A stretch of 24,118 nt of DNA from a virus. Every line of letters begins with the position of its first letter. Within the stretch, counting starts at the first letter, position 1. Positions 19,501 to 24,118 of the stretch are shown in pieces. The notes beneath the pieces are model-generated. The model had not been told where the DNA came from. It saw only the letters and a list, made by a program, of their open reading frames with translations, and did not search any database. Both the position numbers and the translations under genes were made by a program. The stretch spans positions 1 through 24,118 of IMG/VR virus record IMGVR_UViG_3300025151_000299. One strand, written 5' to 3'.

Positions 19501-20582
19501 TTATGAAGTTGAAATTCGCACGGTCTGCCATTACAAAGTAAGCGGTTGGTGTTTCCGTATGATGTAAAGAAGTCACCGTATTCATTGTTATCACAACTAG
19601 TTTGTGTTTCTCCCCCCAAAACATTTGCAGTCCAAGAGTGACCCGTGCCAGGATAATTAACTGAGTTGCATTCTGATTCTGGAATGTCCGTAACATCAAT
19701 TCCATCGCAAGGAGCAGAAGTACCAGCACAGTAATTACATGTTCCTATCGTGAGCGTGCATGTTCCACCTTCTCCAATTGGATCATCTCTTAAAATTTCA
19801 CTTAACCAGTTATCCATTTCAGGTGGATGTGATGACCAACACAAACCGTTCAAACCATTTGGATCTAAACAATCACCTTCGGTTCCAAGATCTTCCCAGT
19901 TGAGGGGTCCATATACATCTGACCATTCTACAAATGATAAAGTTGCTTCACCGGCAAATCCCAAGGAGGGCCATCCTTTTTGTTCGGCTCTTGTCCCCAT
20001 TCCATAATATTCTCGAATGAGTCCCCGTTGCATAAACACTGCACCAGTTACAGGGTCTTCCACACGATATTCTATTGTTTTACAAACCCCACCTGTTCTA
20101 CCATTACAATATTCGACAGAATTTACACCATAGTGTTCAATTGAAAGTGCAATATTTGGACTTAATAAAACATGTCTGGGTGGTCCAGCCTCAGAGTTCT
20201 CACTACTACCGTTTGGAAGAGTGTGTCTTCTTCTGACTGTTGTATTGACAGAAGACAAATTCGGAATAAACTCATCTGGATAGAGTTCTAATTCTGGTCC
20301 CCATTCATCAGGCTGATAGTAAATATGCGGGTGTAATCCCTGTCCCGTTTCTTCAGCAGAAGGCTGAGAAAACATATTCATTGGCTTCATGAAGTTTGGG
20401 TTTCGTCTTATTGGTTTGCAATAACTTTCACATGCAACACCAGATACTCTTGGTGGAGAATTGTATAGGTAATAATCATGTCTACCGGGCCAGTACCAAC
20501 CTAATGAATCCTGTGCAGCGAGATCAAACATAGTTTGATTATCATAAGGTGTGCCACTAAAACTATCACTCGAATATAACAT
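16578..20582 (-). CDS. Large virion protein with Cys clusters and FG-GAP beta-propeller, 1334 residues
   Basis: The start overlaps the stop of the gp7-like gene by one base (TAATG), with GGAG eight bases upstream. Residues 51-355 hold many scattered cysteines (CESYC, CTLTIGTCNYC, NGRPC); another pair follows at 564-573. Residues about 674-1041 form a beta-propeller of FG-GAP type. Clear blades start at 800 (FGYSIDANDNWLVIGAPG), 867 (FGFSVSINDNYVAIGCP) and 940 (FGHKVDLSNNSLLVSAPG); weaker ones lie near 674, 737 and 998. Each ends in a 'VYIY'-like strand. The C-terminal part contains a short GITGPSGSP run. FG-GAP repeats are best known from integrins and bacterial exoproteins. The gene lies between gp6/gp7-like and gp8, so a baseplate-arm role is plausible. 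Function unknown; no whole-length homologue recognised. Confidence 0.87.
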   Translation of the reverse strand: MLYSSDSFSGTPYDNQTMFDLAAQDSLGWYWPGRHDYYLYNSPPRVSGVACESYCKPIRRNPNFMKPMNMFSQPSAEETGQGLHPHIYYQPDEWGPELELYPDEFIPNLSSVNTTVRRRHTLPNGSSENSEAGPPRHVLLSPNIALSIEHYGVNSVEYCNGRTGGVCKTIEYRVEDPVTGAVFMQRGLIREYYGMGTRAEQKGWPSLGFAGEATLSFVEWSDVYGPLNWEDLGTEGDCLDPNGLNGLCWSSHPPEMDNWLSEILRDDPIGEGGTCTLTIGTCNYCAGTSAPCDGIDVTDIPESECNSVNYPGTGHSWTANVLGGETQTSCDNNEYGDFFTSYGNTNRLLCNGRPCEFQLHNLNIDRVWKTSDGNETTVNYSIVDEFKLPHFLPRMSFGADPLKDVIKSLPAFVMDQDQRVAIGTIGIPDFTGSDLTYQSIFVENPFGSSYGDDELVLTSEANQILTDNTGATFDFWTNQYSGDSSSPYFLQLPDPNLHNRPIYLGAVSGGQYFANQIHETYGLLSSYSRTMLADGSEKSYYNDVYGDDGIESRTLSRSYLEVPDCDFSQYPPCFYDLNVNEEYADSFIDVDEYVDLGIYRFVSVNNIDENTTLIYTAPKPDNTGDSVIHKITHEDPSQPNVTTNVFTRPHLTDVLDHLDSEIRQNAIKPATPQKIGNYAFVGSAAANVLQHVDHGPVLVTDSGKVVILNAEDLSEPRNLPLLEIPKGITGDEVNNEFFGSELASNSKELFVSRSSHKSEYITNISPKVYVYEPIENDDGILTTVLLRQTITQSSHTTNDGFGYSIDANDNWLVIGAPGREALGNVAAVHGKVYIYKKNFETGQWDLNTTIDSSNQINNETLDSDSLFGFSVSINDNYVAIGCPRDKELIDGVNPFTFGSVFIYSLDSSESWTFNQKVDFSDIDPVVFQNINLLDALKLFEFGHKVDLSNNSLLVSAPGMDSEHVRLNDGAGIAMLFSIDGNDFVPKDLFDGIAFGGEGMGDFISLYEKVNVNDTAQTSKRVITLAKTKRFTEFDHETVYILKTTDETDVNETPGNEADQDGEYSGYGGSPDDRVLSGRAVIQDSKIWQDYSYLLDVAAPGSTGTTADGPTVILVDEYEKPLLDFMHPLGLQFFGNVRLDDVVGGVIPEDDVQSLETAVIGHYMPYTFNTIQNLRYNENLADLYPEGYNPQATGEGSNGNVHALPPENSPGGTTHSNRGFPYGKSGASFAQGDGYTSADVLGYPYWMIFNHPNLWATGITGPSGSPEQSSYATAGAVSFGNITIQDIVTINIDINKITANAPGALLQSPNIFVAGRTGNTLLRGLPDGPSGGIQY
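17460..18563 (-). repeat. FG-GAP (integrin-type) beta-propeller repeats
   Basis: Segment coding for residues 674-1041 of the 1334-residue protein. Three strong blades repeat F-G-x-[SK]-[IV], an N-D-N or S-N-N turn, then [IV]-G/S-[AC]-P, about 70 residues apart. Three weaker blades flank them. Six or seven blades would close a propeller. Confidence 0.8.
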
Positions 20583-21250
20583 TATTCTTTCTCCGGCTTA
20601 GACAATGATGTCCCACCAACTGGTGTACCAGGTGTTCCACTAGATGCTCCAGGTTGCCATATCCCATCTGATAACCTAAGTAATCTTGTTTTGGGATACT
20701 CCATTTTAACTTGGTACAAGTCTGTTCCAATTGGTGCAAACAAACTACGAAAGAAAAAATTGATTGCTTCTTCAGTGGATTTAGAAAGATATAGATCACG
20801 GACATTTCTCAAAAGAGTTCTAACATTAATTGCAGAGTTAGATGGATCAGACCAATTGAGTCTAGCACTCTCTGGATAATTTTTTGCAATCATATTTTTG
20901 TAATACTTCAAAAACTTATCTTCAGCGAGATCCAAATCTCTCAACTCGTTGAGTTTGCCGATATTGTTTTCTTCATGAAGCCAATCATAGAATGTCTGAA
21001 TGAAGAAAGTAAAGTTGGTGTATTTATCACGAACATATTCAGGTAAGGCTTCATCGACAAAAAAGTTAAATTTCTTTTTGCCGTAAGTGACTCCATGCTG
21101 TTCAATCTCGGTAAGAGATCTGGTAGAAAATTCTTGTCCCAATGGCAAATCCTGCAAACGCGAATCTTCATACGCTGCTTTCAGGGGATGTCGGTCTACC
21201 AGTTCACCTGTGTTCCCGTCATCTATGCCTTGTATTACAAAGTCTACCAT
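20582..21250 (-). CDS. gp7-like baseplate wedge core protein, 222 residues
   Basis: Residues 69-91 (LPEYVRDKY, then FIQTFYDWL) and 147-171 (LRNVRDLY, SKSTEEAINFFFRSLF) follow the same order as a C-terminal region of T4 gp7 as I remember it (there YSTKGIEASYKFLF). That region takes part in the wedge core bundle with gp6 and gp25. SDGIW at 194-198 and a Gly/Pro/Ser-rich tail end the protein. T4 gp7 is about 1032 residues, so this would be the core part alone. The start overlaps the gp6 stop by one base (TAATG), and its own stop overlaps the next start in the same way, so gp6, this gene and the 1334-residue gene are coupled. The motif also occurs in other marine phage virion proteins, so the gp7 name is probable, not certain. 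Confidence 0.8.
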   Translation of the reverse strand: MVDFVIQGIDDGNTGELVDRHPLKAAYEDSRLQDLPLGQEFSTRSLTEIEQHGVTYGKKKFNFFVDEALPEYVRDKYTNFTFFIQTFYDWLHEENNIGKLNELRDLDLAEDKFLKYYKNMIAKNYPESARLNWSDPSNSAINVRTLLRNVRDLYLSKSTEEAINFFFRSLFAPIGTDLYQVKMEYPKTRLLRLSDGIWQPGASSGTPGTPVGGTSLSKPEKE

Positions 21251-23007
21251 TAGATCTCTTCTATCGTTATTGGGTGGTCAACGCTTGGCCAATTAGTCTC
21301 TCTTTGGAATACTATATTCCTCTTTGAAACTACATTCTTGCTTCTTGGTTCGTAATAAACAGTAAAGTTTTCGGATGCTTGCACATCCCTCAAGTATATA
21401 AATCCTGTTTCGGAATCGTATGTGCCAACATTCGAAATAACCAATGATGTTGTGCCGTCTGCATTATTGCGATATAAATCTATAACACCTTCTTCACCGT
21501 TCTGAATATAGAAGACAGAACCCTCGGACTCATAGTCTGCATGTGAAAATTGTGTTGAGTAAATAACCTGCCCAAAATCATTTTCGACTGCATTCTGTGA
21601 TTTTAGGGATTGACCGAAGTCAAACAGATAGGAACCGGATGGCGATATATTTTCCGTATCTTGTGATATGATTAAGAAATAGTCAAGACCAACAATGCCA
21701 TTTTCTACCTTCAATATATTTGAATTAATTGCCTCGAACGATAAACCTTCTTTCAGAACACCAAACTGGTAGTTCGAAGACATATGAGTCCTCACTAAGT
21801 CTCTAATTTCCTCTACACTTTTCGCTGTGCTAAATTTATCATATTCTATTATAAAATTACGGAAATGTAAAGTTGTGTAGACCGGGGAAACATATTCTGG
21901 AATGATACTTATAACAGATTTGTTTTTAAGAACATCTATAATTTTCTGTGTGTCAATTGCTGAATTGGATGTGGTACTAACAAATACCCTACCATATAAA
22001 GGTGGATTACTTTCCTCTCCACCCCAAACACTCACTGATGTAACACTTCTCAGATCCTTTTTTATAAGCACATCATAATCTAGTTTTGTAACTGCTCTAT
22101 TTTGAGACTGGAAGAATGCTGGAGCGTAGTATTTAATATCATCGGCAGTGTCTTGTCCAGAACCACCTCTTGATGGAATTACTGTTTTATTAATACCTAT
22201 GCTAGATGTTGATTGATTGAATAACACCACGCCGTTATCGGCTTCTCCATTTCCACCCAACAAATAATCTTTGGTGACAATTGCATCATTGCTAATAGCC
22301 CTTCCAAATACACCGTCCCCAAATTTAACTGTATAGAAATTGTCGTATGTGCTATCCACAAAATAAATCTTATCATCGCCACTCAAACCAGAGACAATAT
22401 TAGAATCTAGCAACGACCAATCCTCTGCTGTAACACCATCGTTGACTGTAACCACCAACGTGTCGGTGTCCACATTCGTATTCGAAATTATGGTGCCACC
22501 TTCACCCCGAACCAAGCCCCTACTACCGTAGACCACTGCATTTGCAGTTACTCCAGCACCAAGAGTGAAACCGGTTGCTCCCCAGAAAAACCACTTGACT
22601 CCGTTAGCGTTAGCAAGTTGAGTTCCTCGCACAATGGACTCTTCACTTGCACTTTCGTTCTTGATCTCTAAAGTTGCTCTAGCACATGTTATTGATTTAG
22701 GAACATAACCAAGCATCTTTGACAGGGAAACTATATTGTCTCTCTGTGTTGCACTATCCAAGAACATTTCATTTGCGATCATATTCGCATAGAATGAGTA
22801 GTACATCGTATTATACGATAGTACATCTAAAAGAATAGAAAGAGCAGAGCCGTCAAAGTTATAGTCAGTGAAAAGATCTTGCTTCTGTAAAAATGACTTC
22901 AAACTAGATTTTATATCGTTAAAATCTAGTTTAGTAAAATCGACACTTCCAAGAGTCGTGTTTCTTGTGTTGCTTGTGGTTGAAGAACCAGTATAGTCTA
23001 CTGCCAT
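21250..23007 (-). CDS. gp6: Baseplate wedge protein gp6 (baseplate J-like)
   Basis: gp6 forms the inner ring that ties the wedges of the baseplate together; the homologue in simpler contractile phages is protein J. Residues 27-105 show the conserved N-terminal block: LDFNDIKSSLKSFL, FDGSALSILLDVLSYN, NEMFLDSATQRDNIVSL and LGYVP. Residues about 280-350 show the second block: GGSGQDTADDIKYYAP, FFQSQNRAVTKLDY and VWGGEESNPPLYGRVFV. Length is 585 residues against about 660 in T4. The ATG lies two bases after the gp25 stop, with AGG inside the last gp25 codons as ribosome binding site. It directly follows gp25, which it contacts in the wedge core bundle. Confidence 0.93.
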   Translation of the reverse strand: MAVDYTGSSTTSNTRNTTLGSVDFTKLDFNDIKSSLKSFLQKQDLFTDYNFDGSALSILLDVLSYNTMYYSFYANMIANEMFLDSATQRDNIVSLSKMLGYVPKSITCARATLEIKNESASEESIVRGTQLANANGVKWFFWGATGFTLGAGVTANAVVYGSRGLVRGEGGTIISNTNVDTDTLVVTVNDGVTAEDWSLLDSNIVSGLSGDDKIYFVDSTYDNFYTVKFGDGVFGRAISNDAIVTKDYLLGGNGEADNGVVLFNQSTSSIGINKTVIPSRGGSGQDTADDIKYYAPAFFQSQNRAVTKLDYDVLIKKDLRSVTSVSVWGGEESNPPLYGRVFVSTTSNSAIDTQKIIDVLKNKSVISIIPEYVSPVYTTLHFRNFIIEYDKFSTAKSVEEIRDLVRTHMSSNYQFGVLKEGLSFEAINSNILKVENGIVGLDYFLIISQDTENISPSGSYLFDFGQSLKSQNAVENDFGQVIYSTQFSHADYESEGSVFYIQNGEEGVIDLYRNNADGTTSLVISNVGTYDSETGFIYLRDVQASENFTVYYEPRSKNVVSKRNIVFQRETNWPSVDHPITIEEI

Positions 23008-23009
23008 TT

Positions 23010-23495
23010 TTACCTATCTCTCTTTATGTTTACATTTACTTCCTCTACGGTGTCTAGAGTTTTGAATTGAACTTGAACTAAGGGTTCACCTCGTCTAGTT
23101 TTTTTGATCTCTATATTCGACCCTGCTGCTCTGGGTTCAAATCTATTTATTGCATTTTTTGCTTCGTGTATAAATGATACCGTATTTACACCACCAAACG
23201 TGGTTTCCATTTTCTTTGGCTTTTTGAGGGTGGAGTTTTTCCAGAAAACATCTGCACCATCTTGCTCAAACATAAGTTTTCTTGTTCTACCATCAATGTT
23301 ATGCTGAAATGGTCGCTCATATCTATGAGTCTGCAAAATATTGGATACAGATTGTTTTATCGCATCTGCATCAGTCTTTAGCAATATATCACCGCTTGCT
23401 CCAAGTTCTGAATTTGTGAACACAGGAGAAGGCTTGAAATTCAAATCAAAATCAATATATTTTGGTTTTAGTGTTTCGTTTCGTATTTCTGACAT
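23010..23495 (-). CDS. gp25: Baseplate wedge protein gp25 (sheath initiator)
   Basis: gp25 belongs to the GPW/gp25 family, which also includes TssE of type VI secretion. It joins the wedge core bundle and nucleates sheath assembly. Seen here: IDFDLNFKPSP (14-24), GDILLKTDADAIKQSVSNIL (35-54), RYERPF (58-63) and the EPR motif at 120-122, with the preceding helix IHEAKNAINRF. It has 161 residues against 132 in T4; the extra length includes a basic loop near 85-100 (KKPKK). The ATG at 23495 has AGGG seven bases upstream and a late promoter box 18 bases upstream. It is therefore the first gene of the baseplate transcription unit. Confidence 0.95.
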   Translation of the reverse strand: MSEIRNETLKPKYIDFDLNFKPSPVFTNSELGASGDILLKTDADAIKQSVSNILQTHRYERPFQHNIDGRTRKLMFEQDGADVFWKNSTLKKPKKMETTFGGVNTVSFIHEAKNAINRFEPRAAGSNIEIKKTRRGEPLVQVQFKTLDTVEEVNVNIKRDR

Positions 23496-23512
23496 ATTTG
23501 GACCCTTTTAGT

Positions 23513-23520
23513 TATTTATA
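23513..23520 (-). promoter_or_regulatory. T4-type late promoter box before gp25
   Basis: The minus strand reads TATAAATA one base after the TAG stop of the upstream gene and 18 bases before the gp25 ATG. It is a perfect match to the T4 late box. With the ribosome binding site between it and the ATG, it gives a very short leader. It would start the run from gp25 to the 703-residue gene. Confidence 0.78.
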
Positions 23521-23521
23521 A

Positions 23522-24118
23522 CTAACTTCCTTCTCCTTCGGTTGGACTTCCTTCTCCTTCGGCTCCCCCTTCGGCTTCTCCTTCGGTTGGACTTCCTTCT
23601 TCTTCTGGGCTGAAGTTACCCGACAAATAACCTCTTTCGTTAGCATAACCGGTCCAATCATAAGAAGTGAAATCTTTCCACGCACCACTATTGATAAAAG
23701 GTGCTGCGAATTGAAGACCTATACTTGGATCATCTATGAACTGAGCCGCTATACTTTTCTGTTCGTCATTGACGAATTTGATGGTATTTGTAATGGGTTC
23801 ACCCTTTTTCTCTCCACTCTCATGAAATTTTCCAGTGGGATATGTGTAAGTATTATCAGAAAAGTTAACCGAACCTGAATCGAACATCTCTGTTTTCTCA
23901 AAGAACCGATATTTGTCTGCTCTTAAGAATCCGGGTGTGTCTATGTCTCTGGTATATGTTAGATCCTCGCTTTTAATAGGGAAGGACAAGGGACCATCAA
24001 AGTACTTACCAGATCTAAGATCGTCATACTCGTTGAGCATATCCTTACCGACAGATGCGTATGGTTCTGGGAAAGAGTCTCTAGATAATTCCATTTCCAT
24101 AGTATGTGTATTGTTTGC
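23522..24118 (-). CDS. Unrecognised virion protein with Glu/Gly-rich tail, 5' end outside window
   Basis: Open from the right edge to TAG at 23522. An internal ATG at 24100 gives 192 residues, but no ribosome binding site precedes it and the six codons up to the edge are open, so the gene probably begins outside the window. The visible part is hydrophilic with many aromatic residues (DKYRFFEKTEMF, WKDFTSYDWTGY). The last 30 residues are a low-complexity tail of repeated GSPTEGE/EGE units, encoded by a DNA repeat. It precedes gp25, where related phages have other baseplate or hub genes; a structural role is inferred from position only. Confidence 0.7.
   Translation of the reverse strand, partial: ANNTHTMEMELSRDSFPEPYASVGKDMLNEYDDLRSGKYFDGPLSFPIKSEDLTYTRDIDTPGFLRADKYRFFEKTEMFDSGSVNFSDNTYTYPTGKFHESGEKKGEPITNTIKFVNDEQKSIAAQFIDDPSIGLQFAAPFINSGAWKDFTSYDWTGYANERGYLSGNFSPEEEGSPTEGEAEGGAEGEGSPTEGEGS
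23530..23600 (-). repeat. Direct 26-base repeat coding the acidic tail
   Basis: An identical 26-base stretch occurs at 23530-23555 and 23575-23600, with related GAAGGAGAAGG units between them. It codes for the repeated SPTEGE tail and could change length by slippage or recombination. Confidence 0.85.

Noticed and set aside
20566-20805. Minus-strand 79-codon frame overlapping the gp7-like and 1334-residue genes
   Set aside because: It lies out of frame inside the gp7-like gene, which has clear family motifs; there is no ribosome binding site or recognisable product.

Overview
The window is part of the virion-structure region of a T4-like contractile-tailed phage, most likely a marine one. Every gene I can support lies on the minus strand, so transcription runs from base 24118 towards base 1. 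Genes are packed with gaps of 0 to about 46 bases or short stop/start overlaps, the sequence is AT-rich, and two perfect T4-type late promoter boxes (TATAAATA) sit in the two largest gaps. No tRNA, integrase, CRISPR, IS element or host-type metabolic gene is visible. Cyanophages and SAR11 myophages both fit; this stretch alone does not separate them.

Baseplate block (24118 to about 12093). The right edge holds the end of an unrecognised protein with a Glu/Gly-rich tail. A late promoter then leads into gp25 (sheath initiator, with the EPR motif), gp6 (wedge, baseplate-J type), a 222-residue protein resembling the core-bundle part of T4 gp7, a 1334-residue protein with Cys clusters and an FG-GAP (integrin-like) beta-propeller, gp8, and two paralogous proteins with the 'LQAREL' signature of the DUF4815 type. 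The order 25-6-(7)-8 follows the T4 wedge, but the gp7 position is filled by two translationally coupled genes.

Fibre block (12085 to 1 and beyond). A second late promoter starts a run of fibre or adhesin genes: a 928-residue fibre with two 'HGF-GDVV' modules and a jelly-roll-like segment; a 1045-residue fibre with tail-collar motifs separated by about 415 residues and a C-terminal LPTSDP tail; a 381-residue fibre with a collagen-like stalk; and a giant protein of more than 1648 residues. The giant gene is open from base 4945 to the left edge. It starts with a collagen-like stalk like that of the gene before it and carries about 15 Cys-rich 'GxCC...C...C...GG...C...C' repeats, interrupted by a probable C-type-lectin-like (DUF1566-type) domain. 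I count about 125 cysteines in the visible part.

Taken together, the first transcription unit would build the baseplate wedge and its periphery and the second the host-contacting fibres. The most unusual items are the giant Cys-repeat fibre, the FG-GAP propeller protein in the gp7 slot, and the clean division of the two blocks by late promoters.
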